NCBI RefSeq assembly: GCF_015533855.1
Contig: NZ_AP024154.1
Coordinates: 189,001 to 253,000 of the forward strand
Length of the DNA: 64,000 nt
Direction: 5' to 3'
Source of the DNA: Echinicola sp. 20G
GTDB lineage: Bacteria > Bacteroidota > Bacteroidia > Cytophagales > Cyclobacteriaceae
Under the pieces are notes generated by a model, which was not told the origin of the DNA, did no database searches, and worked only from the letters and a program-made list of their open reading frames with translations. Shown in pieces: positions 7,488 to 17,344 of the stretch (position 1 is the stretch's first letter; each line of letters opens with the position of its first letter). The position numbers were made by a program, and so were the translations under genes.

Positions 7488-8717
7488 CTAAAATTTTCCT
7501 GCCACCATAACCTTGTCGATTAGATTATCTCCAAAAGCATATGGCAAATAAGCTAATGAATTCATTGGCTTGGTAAATACCAAATTGGCTTTTTTCCCAA
7601 CCGTAATACTTCCTAGCTCATGTTCCAATTCCATAGCACATGCTGAATTCATCGTAACGGCATTGACGGCTTCCTCAGGTGTCATTTTCATCTGAACACA
7701 AGACAAAGACATCAATAATGGGATGTTTCCACTGGGTGAGGATCCTGGGTTGTAATCTGTTGCCAAAGCCACTCCCAAGCCTTCATCTATCATTTTTCTA
7801 GCAGGAGGGTATGACATTCTCAGAAAAAAAGCCGCTGACGGAAGCAATGTAGGAATGGTCTGGCTTTCTTTCAAAACTTCTATCTCCTCCTCTCCTATAC
7901 TTTCCAGATGGTCAACAGAAAGCAGGTTATTGACCACTCCAAACTGAACACCTCCTGAGTTAGTAAGTTGATTGGCATGCAACTTTCCTTTTAGCCCAAC
8001 TTTATTTGCGGCATCAATTACTCGTTGGGTCTCATCAGCATCAAAAAAGCCTTTCTCAAAGAAAACATCCACATATTCAGCCAATCCTTCCTCCGCCACC
8101 CTTGGTAACATCTCGTTACAGATCAATTCTATATATCCTTTGTGATCATTTTGATATTCTGGAGGAAATGCGTGAGCCCCCAAAAAGGTAGCTTTGATAT
8201 CCATATCAGACTGCTCCTTCAGCCTCTTGATGACACGAAGCATTTTCAACTCACTTTCCACACAAAGCCCATAGCCACTCTTGATTTCTATGGAGCCTGT
8301 TCCCATAGCACGAACCTCCTGCAATCTTTTCCATGCCTGATCAAACAGCTCATCCTCTGATGTATTTCGGAGTAAAGCTGCAGAATTTAAAATCCCTCCT
8401 CCTTTTTTAGCGATTTCCGCATAACTCAAACCTTTGATCTTATCTACAAATTCACTCTCGCGACTTCCCGCAAAAACCAAATGGGTATGAGAATCACACC
8501 AAGCGGGCAATACAAACTGTCCTGTCGCATCGATACAAGTTTGTAAGGAAAGCTTTTCGGGCTGGAGTTCGTCCATTTCACCAAAGCCAACTATCCTATC
8601 TCCTTCCACTTCTAAGTAGGCATTTTCGATGGAAAGCAGCTCAGCCATTTCTTTACCTCTTAAAAACTTTGATTCAGTTCTTACACCGCACAGAGACTTG
8701 ATATTAATGATCAGCAT
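7488..8717 (-). CDS. hutI: Imidazolonepropionase
   Basis: This 409-residue amidohydrolase opens the ring of 4-imidazolone-5-propanoate to give N-formimidoyl-glutamate, the third step of histidine breakdown. The metal motif HxH is in DSHTHL (His77, His79). Further conserved blocks are LHANQLTNSGG, SVDHLES and ATDYNPGSSPSGN. The start codon overlaps the hutU stop in the form TAATG (one shared base at 8717), which suggests translational coupling. Length and motif order are normal. Confidence 0.96.
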   Translation of the reverse strand: MLIINIKSLCGVRTESKFLRGKEMAELLSIENAYLEVEGDRIVGFGEMDELQPEKLSLQTCIDATGQFVLPAWCDSHTHLVFAGSRESEFVDKIKGLSYAEIAKKGGGILNSAALLRNTSEDELFDQAWKRLQEVRAMGTGSIEIKSGYGLCVESELKMLRVIKRLKEQSDMDIKATFLGAHAFPPEYQNDHKGYIELICNEMLPRVAEEGLAEYVDVFFEKGFFDADETQRVIDAANKVGLKGKLHANQLTNSGGVQFGVVNNLLSVDHLESIGEEEIEVLKESQTIPTLLPSAAFFLRMSYPPARKMIDEGLGVALATDYNPGSSPSGNIPLLMSLSCVQMKMTPEEAVNAVTMNSACAMELEHELGSITVGKKANLVFTKPMNSLAYLPYAFGDNLIDKVMVAGKF

Positions 8718-10390
8718 TACATTCTTTCATTTAAATCCAAACTGTGTTTCTTAGCTGTTTGCTGCGCAATTTTATAACCTGCATCGGCATGACGAATCAC
8801 CCCCAGCCCTGGATCATTTCTCAATACTCTTTTCAATCGCTCCTCAGCAGCTTCTGTTCCGTCTGCCACTATAACCATTCCAGCATGTATGGAATATCCC
8901 ATCCCAACACCTCCACCATGATGAAGGGAAACCCAGCTGGCACCTCCGGCTGTGTTCATCAAGGCATTAAGAATCGGCCAGTCTGCTACTGCATCAGAAC
9001 CATCCTTCATTCCCTCTGTCTCCCGGTTTGGAGAAGCTACTGACCCTGTATCCAAATGGTCCCTACCTATCACGATCGGAGCTTTCAACTCTCCTTTTCT
9101 TACCATTTCATTGATCGCCAAACCGGCCTTTTCTCGCTCTCCTTGCCCCAGCCAACAAATCCTTGCCGGAAGCCCTTGAAATGCAATCCTTTCTTGAGCA
9201 AGCGTAATCCACCTCTTCAATGACTCATTTTCAGGAAATAGTTTCAAAATCATCTCATCCGTTTTGCGAATATCCTCAGGGTCACCAGATAGAGCCGCCC
9301 ATCTGAAAGGCCCTTTTCCTTCACAAAACAAAGGACGAATAAACGCTGGTACAAATCCTGGGAAGCCAAAGGCATTCTCCAAGCCTTTCTCTTTGGCCCT
9401 TGCCCTTAAATTATTCCCATAATCAAAGGTCACAGCTCCCATTTTTTGGAATGCAAGCATTAATTCCACATGCTTGAACATCGAATCATACGCCAATCGA
9501 GTATATTCTGCCGGATTGCTTTCCCTAAGCACATTAGCTTCTTCCACAGACAATATATGCGGATAATACCCTGTTAATGGATCGTGTGCCGAGGTTTGGT
9601 CGGTCAATGTATCAGGCACGATGTTTCTTTCCTGAAGTCTTTCCAGCAATCGCACTGCATTCACTGGAACTCCAATGGAAACAGCTTTATTCTCTGTTTT
9701 AGCTTTCAATGCTTCATCAATGGCCTCATCTAGATCATTGACCATCAGGTCAAGGTACCGGGTTTCCAGGCGCTTTTTGATACGCCACTCCTCTACTTCT
9801 GCCACCAAACAAACTCCTTCATTCATGGTGATGGCCAAAGGTTGAGCTCCCCCCATACCTCCAAGTCCCGCTGTAACATTCAGTGTTCCTTTTAGGCTTC
9901 CATCAAAATGTTGTCTAGCCAACTCAGCATAGGTTTCAAATGTGCCCTGAACTATCCCTTGAGAACCAATATAAATCCACGATCCTGCAGTCATTTGACC
10001 ATACATCATCAAGCCTGCTTTTTCCAGTTTGTCAAAATGCTCCCAATTGGCCCAATTAGGCACCAACTGCGAATTGGAGATCAATACTCGGGGAGCATTG
10101 GAATGGGTAGGTACAATACCAACAGGTTTCCCCGACTGTACCAAAAGGGTCTCATCTTCCTCCAATATTTTCAAGCCTTTAATGATCCTATCCAAAGACT
10201 CTATATTTCTTGCCGCTTTACCTCTACCTCCATACACAATAAGGTCCTCTGGTCTTTCGGCCACCTCCGGATCCAGGTTATTGAGTAACATTCTCAAAGC
10301 AGCTTCCTGAAGCCAGCCCTTACAGTTCAACTGACTGCCTGTTGGGGTTTTATATTTTTCTTGGGTATATTTTGATGATACAGTAGTCAT
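8717..10390 (-). CDS. hutU: Urocanate hydratase
   Basis: This 557-residue cytoplasmic enzyme converts urocanate to imidazolonepropionate using tightly bound NAD+. Typical urocanase blocks are present: [10 protein letters not shown] near residue 53, [12 protein letters not shown] near 173, [12 protein letters not shown] near 267, and the conserved cysteine in [10 protein letters not shown] at about residue 412. It sits 11 bases after hutH and overlaps hutI by one base. It looks intact. Confidence 0.97.
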   Translation of the reverse strand: MTTVSSKYTQEKYKTPTGSQLNCKGWLQEAALRMLLNNLDPEVAERPEDLIVYGGRGKAARNIESLDRIIKGLKILEEDETLLVQSGKPVGIVPTHSNAPRVLISNSQLVPNWANWEHFDKLEKAGLMMYGQMTAGSWIYIGSQGIVQGTFETYAELARQHFDGSLKGTLNVTAGLGGMGGAQPLAITMNEGVCLVAEVEEWRIKKRLETRYLDLMVNDLDEAIDEALKAKTENKAVSIGVPVNAVRLLERLQERNIVPDTLTDQTSAHDPLTGYYPHILSVEEANVLRESNPAEYTRLAYDSMFKHVELMLAFQKMGAVTFDYGNNLRARAKEKGLENAFGFPGFVPAFIRPLFCEGKGPFRWAALSGDPEDIRKTDEMILKLFPENESLKRWITLAQERIAFQGLPARICWLGQGEREKAGLAINEMVRKGELKAPIVIGRDHLDTGSVASPNRETEGMKDGSDAVADWPILNALMNTAGGASWVSLHHGGGVGMGYSIHAGMVIVADGTEAAEERLKRVLRNDPGLGVIRHADAGYKIAQQTAKKHSLDLNERM

Positions 10391-10401
10391 ATTTTATAGT
10401 A

Positions 10402-11931
10402 TTAATGGTTAATAAAATCACTCAGCTGACGCTTCCTGATAAATTGAATGGTACTTTCAATATCTGTGGCCAAGACACGGTCCTGTGTATTAAAGCTCAC
10501 TTCTTCCCGATATGCTGCTATCATTTTCTCTACAGGCCTTGAACTCTTGGAAGGCCTTCTAAAGTCCAATGCTTGAGCAGCGGTCAACAGTTCTATGGCT
10601 AGGATTTTCTCCAAATTATTGAGAACCCTAAGGCATTTCGTAGCGCCATTGGCACCCATGCTGACATGATCTTCTTGACCATTGGAAGACACAATAGAAT
10701 CCACTGAAGAAGGTGTGCACAATTGTTTGTTTTCACTTACCACACTGGCAGCGGTATATTGAGGAATCATCAAGCCTGACTGCAAACCTGGATCATTGAC
10801 CAAGAAAAGAGGCAAACCTCTTTGTCCTGACAATAATTGGTAAGTCCTTCTCTCGGAAATGCTTCCAATTTCTGCCATAGCAATAGATAAATAATCAAAG
10901 CCTAACGCTAAAGGCTGGCCATGGAAATTACCTCCCGAAAGGATCTGATCTGCTTCCGGAAAAATGTTTGGATTATCAGTTACAGCATTAGCCTCTTGTT
11001 CAAAAGTATTCTTGACAAACCCAAGGGTATCCTTAGAAGCTCCATGCACTTGGGGAATACACCTGAATGAATATGGATCCTGAACTTGTTTTGCTTTGTT
11101 TTGGGCAATTTCGCTTCCTTCCAATAATTTACGGATAGCGGCAGCAGTGTCTAATTGTCCTTGATGGGGACGAATCGCATGGATCAAATGATTAAATGGC
11201 TGAACATTACAGTTAAATCCGTCAAGGGAAACCGCAGCAATCAAGTCTGCCCATTCAAATAAGTGCTGAGCCTGATTAACAATATGCACACCATAACTGA
11301 GCATAAACTGCGTCCCATTAATCAATGAAAGGCCTTCTTTGGATCTTAGCGCAATTGGCTCCCAACTAAAATGATCCAACACCTCTTGACTAGACCTGAT
11401 CTTGCACTCATGATAAACCTCTCCCAGACCTATAAGCGGAAGGCTCAAATGTGACAATGGAGACAAATCTCCTGAGGCGCCCAAAGATCCCTGATTATAG
11501 ACTACTGGTAATACATCGTTGTTATAAAAATCAATCAATCGTTGAACTGTCTCCAACTGTACACCAGAATGCCCCTGGGCCAATGACTGTATTTTGGTGA
11601 GCAACATAATTTTCACCAAATGCTTAGGAACCTTCTCACCTACTCCACAAGCATGCGACTGGAGCAAATTGTATTGCAATTGCTGGATCTCTTTCCTGTC
11701 GATTCGAACTTGCTGCAAGTACCCAAATCCAGTATTGATCCCATAGAATAAAGCTTCTTCATCTTCATAGATCTTCTTATCGAGATATGCCCTACATTCT
11801 TGGATCTTATCAGTTGCTTCCTTGGATAGCACCAACTTCTTATTACTTTTCAGCACCTCACTCAATGAATCCAAGCTAAACAGTCTGCTACTGATTTCAT
11901 GGACTTTTCTATTTGCCTCAACTTCTATCAT
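10402..11931 (-). CDS. hutH: Histidine ammonia-lyase
   Basis: This 509-residue enzyme removes ammonia from histidine to form urocanate, opening the hut pathway. The segment GSLGASGDLSP contains Ala152-Ser153-Gly154, which cyclise to the MIO electrophile. The catalytic Tyr63 is in FYGINTGFG. It is the first gene of the operon. The 110-bp spacer to the divergent LysR gene contains dyads suited to LysR binding but no good TTTG-N19-TANNTTTG promoter, which fits activator-dependent transcription (inference). Confidence 0.97.
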   Translation of the reverse strand: MIEVEANRKVHEISSRLFSLDSLSEVLKSNKKLVLSKEATDKIQECRAYLDKKIYEDEEALFYGINTGFGYLQQVRIDRKEIQQLQYNLLQSHACGVGEKVPKHLVKIMLLTKIQSLAQGHSGVQLETVQRLIDFYNNDVLPVVYNQGSLGASGDLSPLSHLSLPLIGLGEVYHECKIRSSQEVLDHFSWEPIALRSKEGLSLINGTQFMLSYGVHIVNQAQHLFEWADLIAAVSLDGFNCNVQPFNHLIHAIRPHQGQLDTAAAIRKLLEGSEIAQNKAKQVQDPYSFRCIPQVHGASKDTLGFVKNTFEQEANAVTDNPNIFPEADQILSGGNFHGQPLALGFDYLSIAMAEIGSISERRTYQLLSGQRGLPLFLVNDPGLQSGLMIPQYTAASVVSENKQLCTPSSVDSIVSSNGQEDHVSMGANGATKCLRVLNNLEKILAIELLTAAQALDFRRPSKSSRPVEKMIAAYREEVSFNTQDRVLATDIESTIQFIRKRQLSDFINH

Positions 11932-11985
11932 ACAAGTCTTAGATTTAAAACAGGTTTATATTCTGATACAAATTTCCTTAAATTG

Positions 11986-12040
11986 ACTAATAATAAAAAA
12001 TAGTATTAAATTCACTTATTAATAACTAAAAGTGATTAGT
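11986..12040. promoter_or_regulatory. Candidate LysR operator in the hutH-lysR spacer
   Basis: A wide dyad ACTAAT (11986-11991) / ATTAGT (12035-12040) encloses a second dyad TCACTT (12012-12017) / AAGTGA (12030-12035). The perfect palindrome TTATTAATAA (12016-12025) overlaps the left arm of that inner dyad. LysR-type regulators usually bind interrupted AT-rich dyads in such divergent spacers. No binding data are available. Confidence 0.4.
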
Positions 12041-12041
12041 A

Positions 12042-12920
12042 ATGGAGATTCGTCAACTCAAATATTTCATGGTATTATCGGAAGAGCTGCATTTTCACAA
12101 AGCCGCAGAGAAACTATGTATTGTTCAACCTGCTCTCTCAAAACAACTTAAATTGCTAGAAGAAGAGCTGGGAATAGCCTTACTTCAAAGAGATAAACGA
12201 AATGTGAAGCTAACAGCTGCTGGCAAATATTTTAAAGCAGAAATTAGGGTAATATTAGACCAACTTGAGTTGGTCAAAAGCCATACTAGACTAATCCAAG
12301 AAGGCGAAAAGGGAGAAATTAGAATTGGCTATGTAGGATCCTGTATCCATACTTTCTTACCTGATGTTTTGACAGAAATGCATAATTCCTTTCCCCATAT
12401 CCAAACTTACCTTAACGAAATGACCTCGTCTACCCAACTGGAGGCCATAAAAAATGGAGAACTGGACATTGCCTTCTTGAGGAACCCGTACCCTGATCCA
12501 TTATACGGCAGCCAACTGGTCTTTAGGGAAACCTTTTCATTGGTCTTACCAGAGAACCACCACACAAGCGAGCATAATTTTCAAGGGCTTTCCCAATTAG
12601 CAAATGAAGAATTTATCCTTCCTACACGAGCTGATGGAGAGCTTTATTATCGTGTACAGTTAAGTATTTGTGAAGACAGTGGCTTTTCACCGCGAATAGC
12701 CCATGAAACCGTTCACGGACATACTGTCTTAAACTTGGTGGGGCATGGCCTAGGAATTACATTTTTACCTACCTCTTTTGAAGAGGTCTCCAACGCTGCA
12801 GTAAAGTTCATCCCACTACCCAACATCAATCAAAGAGCGGAAATCACCGCGCTATGGAACAAGGAAAACCCTAACCCCAGCCTCAAAAAACTACTAAACT
12901 TTATCCCTCGACCGGAATAA
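12042..12920 (+). CDS. LysR-type transcriptional regulator, probably of the hut operon
   Basis: This 292-residue regulator has the LysR winged helix at residues 1-60 (IRQLKYFMVLSEELHFHKAAEKL, then QPALSKQLKLLEEELG) and a periplasmic-binding-protein-like effector domain from about residue 90. It is divergent from hutH with a 110-bp shared spacer, the classic arrangement for a LysR protein controlling its neighbour, with urocanate or histidine as possible effector (inference). LysR control of hut differs from the HutC repressor of proteobacteria and from the antiterminator HutP of Bacillus. The gene ends without an evident terminator. Confidence 0.88.
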   Translation: MEIRQLKYFMVLSEELHFHKAAEKLCIVQPALSKQLKLLEEELGIALLQRDKRNVKLTAAGKYFKAEIRVILDQLELVKSHTRLIQEGEKGEIRIGYVGSCIHTFLPDVLTEMHNSFPHIQTYLNEMTSSTQLEAIKNGELDIAFLRNPYPDPLYGSQLVFRETFSLVLPENHHTSEHNFQGLSQLANEEFILPTRADGELYYRVQLSICEDSGFSPRIAHETVHGHTVLNLVGHGLGITFLPTSFEEVSNAAVKFIPLPNINQRAEITALWNKENPNPSLKKLLNFIPRPE

Positions 12921-13121
12921 ATCAATTAAACCTTGGTAGTAGACAATTGCCATTTGTAAAAAACCTCAACTAATAGGTTTATCAAAATTATTTTTTTCAT
13001 TAACTTACTAACCCTTTTAAAAACAAATACAAAAAGTCAGTTTATGAAAGTTTTAAGAAAATATAACCTTCTTTTAGCTTCACATTGACCCAAAATCTAT
13101 CAAAGCAAATAAATTAAAAGT

Positions 13122-15044
13122 ATGAAAAAGCAACTTTGGATGATTGTATTGGCTTGCCTTTGTCTTGGTACGGTCCAAGCGCAACAGAGCAATATTCCAT
13201 CCATCATCCCCAATCCGGCCAGCATGGAGCTACTTGAAGGCCAATTTATCCTTAATGAAGAGGTATATATTATCGCTAAGGATGAAATTTCAAGAAAGTC
13301 AGCCTCACTTTTCAACGATTTTCTCCAAAAGCAATATCATCTATCTCTTCCCATCACCGAACAAGACCAAAAAGGAAGTACGATTAAACTAAACCTTACA
13401 CCCAACGCTGAAAAACCTGAAGCTTACCATCTAAAAGTAGAAAGCGAAGGCATTACTATTTCCGGTGATCACAGCGGCATTTTTTATGGCCTCCAGTCAA
13501 CGCTTCAGTTAATCTCCAATAATGGAACGCAATTAAGCGTACCTGCTATAAACATCCAGGATGAGCCTGAATTTGCCTATAGGGGAATTATGCTCGATGT
13601 AAGCCGCCACTTCTTCGAAGTTGATCAGATCAAAAAAATGATTGATTTAATGGCCTATTTTAAGTTCAACAAAATGCATTGGCATTTGACAGAAGACCAA
13701 GGCTGGAGATTGGAAATAAAAAAATACCCAAAGCTGACAGAAATTTCAGCTTGGAGGGACAGCACCATCATTGGCCAGTATTATGATTTTAAGCCGTTTA
13801 TTTATGATGGTGTAAAGCATGGCGGTTACTATACCCAAGAAGAAGCCAAGGAAGTGGTAAAATACGCTGCTGAAAGAATGATCACCGTAATTCCTGAGAT
13901 AGAACTTCCTGGCCACAGTTCAGCTGCATTAGCTGCATACCCTGAATTTGGCAGCTTCGACATGGATGGCGACAAACCTGAGGACAGTAAACCTTTATCA
14001 GGCAGCATTATGGCCATGAAAGAAAATGGCGAACCATATGACAACGACCTGAATACACAAGTACCAGGTTTCTGGGGAGTACATCCTAACATATACGGTG
14101 TCAAAGAAGAAACTTTTCAATTCCTTGAAGATGTATTGACAGAAGTAATGGAAATCTTCCCAAGTGAATACATCCACATCGGTGGTGATGAAGTACCAAA
14201 AGACCATTGGAAAACTTCACCAATTTCCCAAAGGCTAATCAAAAAGGAAAAGTTAGCTGACGAACATGAGCTACAAAGCTATTTTGTAACAAGAATGGAA
14301 AAGTTTCTTAACGAAAACGGAAGAAAGCTAATTGGCTGGGATGAAATCCTGGAGGGTGGTTTAGCACCAAACGCCACTGTAATGAGCTGGAGAGGTGAAA
14401 AAGGAGGAATCGCTGCTGCAAAAATGAGTCATGATGTCATTATGACTCCAAACAGCCACATGTACTTTGACCATTACCAAGCCGAAGACAAAATCACCGA
14501 ACCTCTTGCAATTGGCGGCTTCCTACCTTTAGAAAAAGTTTATAGCTATTCTCCAAGACCAGAATCATTATCATCAGAAGAGCAAAAGTTCATCTTAGGC
14601 GTGCAAGCCAACTTATGGACAGAATATATTGCCACAAGCAATAAGATGGAATACCACCTATTTCCTAGAGCCTTAGCACTTTCAGAAGTAGCTTGGACCA
14701 ATGCCAATAACAAGAATTATAAGGAGTTCTCGGAAGAAAGACTTCCAACCCGACTAGCAGAGCTGGAACAAATGAAGGTCTTTTACAGGGTTCCTGAAGC
14801 AGATGTCCAAATTACCAAGGATGCTAAAACAGGAAGACATAAAGTAACTATCACCTCCTTTGTTAAAGGCAGCAAAATATACTATACCGTGGACGGACAC
14901 AAAGCGGATCAAACTGCCAACCTCTACAGGGGATCTTTCCTTTCGCCCTTTACAGGAACAGGCCAAGACAACTTGACCCTAAACTATATCATTGTAACTC
15001 CTGAAGGAAGACAAAGCAATCAGTTCTCTGTAACTATTGAATAG
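13122..15044 (+). CDS. Secreted beta-N-acetylhexosaminidase, GH20
   Basis: This 640-residue glycoside hydrolase has a signal peptide (residues 1-20, cut near VQA-QQ), a GH20b N-terminal domain to about 150, and the GH20 catalytic barrel from about 152 to 520. The catalytic pair in IHIGGDEVPKDHW is Asp356-Glu357, and HWHLTEDQGWRLEIKKYP is the other family signature. A C-terminal beta domain (about 545-640, with YYTVDG) resembles the chitobiase C-terminal domain. It would remove terminal GlcNAc/GalNAc from chitin oligomers, glycoproteins or other glycans in the periplasm. It is followed by a terminator and a secreted EEP-family gene, and a DeoR regulator lies just beyond on the other strand. 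Confidence 0.94.
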   Translation: MKKQLWMIVLACLCLGTVQAQQSNIPSIIPNPASMELLEGQFILNEEVYIIAKDEISRKSASLFNDFLQKQYHLSLPITEQDQKGSTIKLNLTPNAEKPEAYHLKVESEGITISGDHSGIFYGLQSTLQLISNNGTQLSVPAINIQDEPEFAYRGIMLDVSRHFFEVDQIKKMIDLMAYFKFNKMHWHLTEDQGWRLEIKKYPKLTEISAWRDSTIIGQYYDFKPFIYDGVKHGGYYTQEEAKEVVKYAAERMITVIPEIELPGHSSAALAAYPEFGSFDMDGDKPEDSKPLSGSIMAMKENGEPYDNDLNTQVPGFWGVHPNIYGVKEETFQFLEDVLTEVMEIFPSEYIHIGGDEVPKDHWKTSPISQRLIKKEKLADEHELQSYFVTRMEKFLNENGRKLIGWDEILEGGLAPNATVMSWRGEKGGIAAAKMSHDVIMTPNSHMYFDHYQAEDKITEPLAIGGFLPLEKVYSYSPRPESLSSEEQKFILGVQANLWTEYIATSNKMEYHLFPRALALSEVAWTNANNKNYKEFSEERLPTRLAELEQMKVFYRVPEADVQITKDAKTGRHKVTITSFVKGSKIYYTVDGHKADQTANLYRGSFLSPFTGTGQDNLTLNYIIVTPEGRQSNQFSVTIE

Positions 15045-15052
15045 CACTTACT

Positions 15053-15082
15053 AGGGTTGGCCAGTTCTGCCAACCCTTTTTT
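15053..15082 (+). terminator. Intrinsic terminator after the hexosaminidase gene
   Basis: A 9-bp stem (15053-15061 with 15069-15077) with a 7-base loop runs into a T run, so the next gene needs read-through or its own promoter. Confidence 0.85.
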
Positions 15083-15114
15083 ATTTCACCATAAACTTTG
15101 CAAAACCCACAACA

Positions 15115-15918
15115 ATGAAGACCGTCAAAACTTTACTCACCCTCATTACAGCACTTGCTTTTACATTAATCTCAAAAGCGCAAAATACAGAATTCACTAT
15201 TTTGACCTATAATATATATCATGGTGAACAAGCCTATCAGAAAGGAAAACCAAACCTCGACGACATTGCCAAGTTAATCAAAGATCTTGACCCTGATTTT
15301 GTAGCACTCCAGGAAGTTGACAGCATGACCCAGAGAACCGCTGAGGTTTATGACGGCAAAGCAGTAGACTTGGTTAATGAATTGGCATCAAAAACAGGAA
15401 TGCACGGCTTCTTCGCTAAGGCAATCGACTATAGTGGCGGAGGATATGGAGAAGGATTACTCAGTAAAAACCCTGCAGAATTAAGCAAGATAGACTTACC
15501 GATTCCTCAAGGTGGGGAAAGAAGAGCAATGGCCTTAGCCAGTTACAAGCTCAAGAATGGGCAAACCATTACCTTTGGGGCTACCCATTTGTGTCATCAA
15601 TTCGACCCTAATCGAATCGCTCAGACAGAAGCAATTGTAGAGCATCTTGAGAAAAAGGCTGGACCAAGCATAGTTGCCGGAGACTTGAATTTCAAGCCTG
15701 AAACCACTCCCTACCAAATTTTAGAAAAAGGTTATATCGATGCCGCGGCCTCGTATGGTAACCCACAACTCACTATCCCTTATGAAAACCCTAGATCACG
15801 AATCGATTACGTATGGCTCTCCAAAAATTCAAATTGGGAAATCACTGAAGTAAAAGTAATTCCAGTTGGTTTCTCCGACCATATGCCAGTTTTGGTAAAA
15901 GTGGTTCTAAAAGACTAA
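15115..15918 (+). CDS. Secreted endonuclease/exonuclease/phosphatase-family protein
   Basis: This 267-residue protein starts with a signal peptide (cut near SKA-QNTE) and is an EEP-fold metal-dependent phosphoesterase. All core blocks are visible: TYNIYHG, ALQEVD (metal-binding Glu), GATHLCHQ, VAGDLNFKP (Asp/Asn), RIDYVWLS and the catalytic FSDHMPVL (Asp-His). Family members act on DNA, sphingomyelin, inositol phosphates or other phosphodiesters, and the sequence does not decide which. It lies behind the hexosaminidase gene but after a terminator. A bidirectional terminator follows. Confidence 0.88.
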   Translation: MKTVKTLLTLITALAFTLISKAQNTEFTILTYNIYHGEQAYQKGKPNLDDIAKLIKDLDPDFVALQEVDSMTQRTAEVYDGKAVDLVNELASKTGMHGFFAKAIDYSGGGYGEGLLSKNPAELSKIDLPIPQGGERRAMALASYKLKNGQTITFGATHLCHQFDPNRIAQTEAIVEHLEKKAGPSIVAGDLNFKPETTPYQILEKGYIDAAASYGNPQLTIPYENPRSRIDYVWLSKNSNWEITEVKVIPVGFSDHMPVLVKVVLKD

Positions 15919-15945
15919 AAATCTTTAAACTAGCAAAACATAAAA

Positions 15946-15976
15946 AGGCCTTGAGATATGTTCTCAAGGCCTCTTT
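15946..15976. terminator. Bidirectional intrinsic terminator
   Basis: An 11-bp stem (15946-15956 with 15962-15972) carries an A run on its left and T-rich sequence on its right. It separates the convergent EEP-family and DeoR genes. Confidence 0.85.
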
Positions 15977-15998
15977 ACAAAATTAATTACTGAAGTGA

Positions 15999-16760
15999 TC
16001 AACTTGCTATAATCACCTCCACATTATTTCTTTCAAGCATTTTTACATATTCAGTCTCTATACGATCATCAGTAATCACTTTGTGTACACTGTTAAACCC
16101 TGAAATAAAAGCTAAACCAATTTTCTTAAATTTAGTAGAGTCCGAAACCACAATCACTTCTTCAGCAATATCGATCATGATTTGATTGAGATAAGCCTCT
16201 TCCATATAATGCGTAAATACTCCTACATCAGCTTTAAAGCCATCCACTCCTAAAAACAATTTGTTACAGTGAAGCTGCTTTAAGTTCCTTTCTGCCATTG
16301 GTCCGACCAAAGACATTGAAAATTCTTTTAGAAAACCTCCCGGCATCATCACCTCAAGATTATCATAGCTAGCAAGGTTATTTACAATATCCAATGCATT
16401 GCTGATCACTGTTAACCTTTCGAATTTTCCTAAATTATTGGAAATCTCAAAAGTTGTAGTCCCTGAATCCAAGATAATAGAGTCATTCTCTTCTATCATG
16501 GACACGGCCTTTTTACCGATTTTTCTTTTGAGGTCAAGGTTGATTTTTTTCTTTTCAGTGACCGGCAGGGCCATATTATTCGTCTTGAATGCGCCACCAT
16601 GTGCTCTCACTAAAAGTTTATTTCTTTCTAAGTTGGCCAAGTCATTTCGGATAGTCACCTCACTTACCCCCATCTCTTTGCTAAGCTCACTTACATTAAC
16701 CTGACCATGTTCATCCAAAACCTCCAAAATCCTGGACCTACGCTGCGCCGTCTTTTTCAT
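15999..16760 (-). CDS. DeoR/GlpR-family transcriptional regulator
   Basis: This 253-residue sugar-sensing repressor has the N-terminal DeoR helix-turn-helix (RRSRILEVLDEHGQVNVSEL, then VSEVTIRNDLANLE) and the C-terminal DeoRC sensor domain with the SGTT block (ILDSGTTTFEI) that binds a phosphorylated sugar. The final part VSDSTKFKKIGLAF is also typical. The adjacent hexosaminidase makes an amino-sugar phosphate a reasonable effector, but this is inference. The long upstream region contains several TTTCGTTT-like elements similar to DeoR-family half-sites, suggesting autoregulation or control of the gene at 17420. Confidence 0.92.
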   Translation of the reverse strand: MKKTAQRRSRILEVLDEHGQVNVSELSKEMGVSEVTIRNDLANLERNKLLVRAHGGAFKTNNMALPVTEKKKINLDLKRKIGKKAVSMIEENDSIILDSGTTTFEISNNLGKFERLTVISNALDIVNNLASYDNLEVMMPGGFLKEFSMSLVGPMAERNLKQLHCNKLFLGVDGFKADVGVFTHYMEEAYLNQIMIDIAEEVIVVSDSTKFKKIGLAFISGFNSVHKVITDDRIETEYVKMLERNNVEVIIAS

Positions 16761-16837
16761 AGTTCTTTTCTCTTAATTTCAAATAATATCATTTTCCTAA
16801 AAAATCTTTCGAAAAATACAGATTAAGTTTCACTTAT

Positions 16838-16866
16838 CAAACATAAGAATGATCATTTAAACCAAA
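16838..16866 (-). promoter_or_regulatory. Candidate promoter of the DeoR-family gene
   Basis: TTTG (16866-16863), a 17-base spacer and TATGTTTG (16845-16838) on the minus strand match the consensus, though the spacer is two bases shorter than in the other promoters here. Confidence 0.45.
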
Positions 16867-17300
16867 AAACCAACCATTTATTAAGCACTTTATTTACGTT
16901 TCCCATGTTTTAACAATCAATATAGGAAAATTATAAAATATTATTTTCGTTTGAACTTTAACTAAAAATTACTCAAAATACAATTTCACAAAAACATAAA
17001 GTTTATACTTTCGATTTCAAACTCTCTTACCTCAACCAAGAAACAACTACTTCAATTAGTCTTCTCTATAAATCAACACATTATACACTTTCACCTATTA
17101 CTCTCTTCGTTTCCTTATCCAATAGATAAAAAATAACAATACTTTAATCATATTCTAAGCATTCAATCGATTCAAAATATTTAAATAAAAAGAATTCAAA
17201 ACAAATTTTATTTTCGTTTTGTTTGCATATTAACTTTTTTTTCACAACCTTAGCATCAAGATAAAGATTATCTGGTTTGTTAGGGTTATTTTTCAGAAAA

Positions 17301-17344
17301 AGCCGATCTCTGTTTCCACACATTGAAGATCGGCTCTTTTTTTT
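17301..17344. terminator. Orphan intrinsic terminator, possibly of a small RNA
   Basis: A 9-bp stem AGCCGATCT/AGATCGGCT (17301-17309 with 17327-17335) is preceded by five A and followed by C and eight T. No reading frame ends here on either strand. It may end a short transcript starting around 17225-17240, or act as a leader attenuator of the gene at 17420. Confidence 0.7.
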
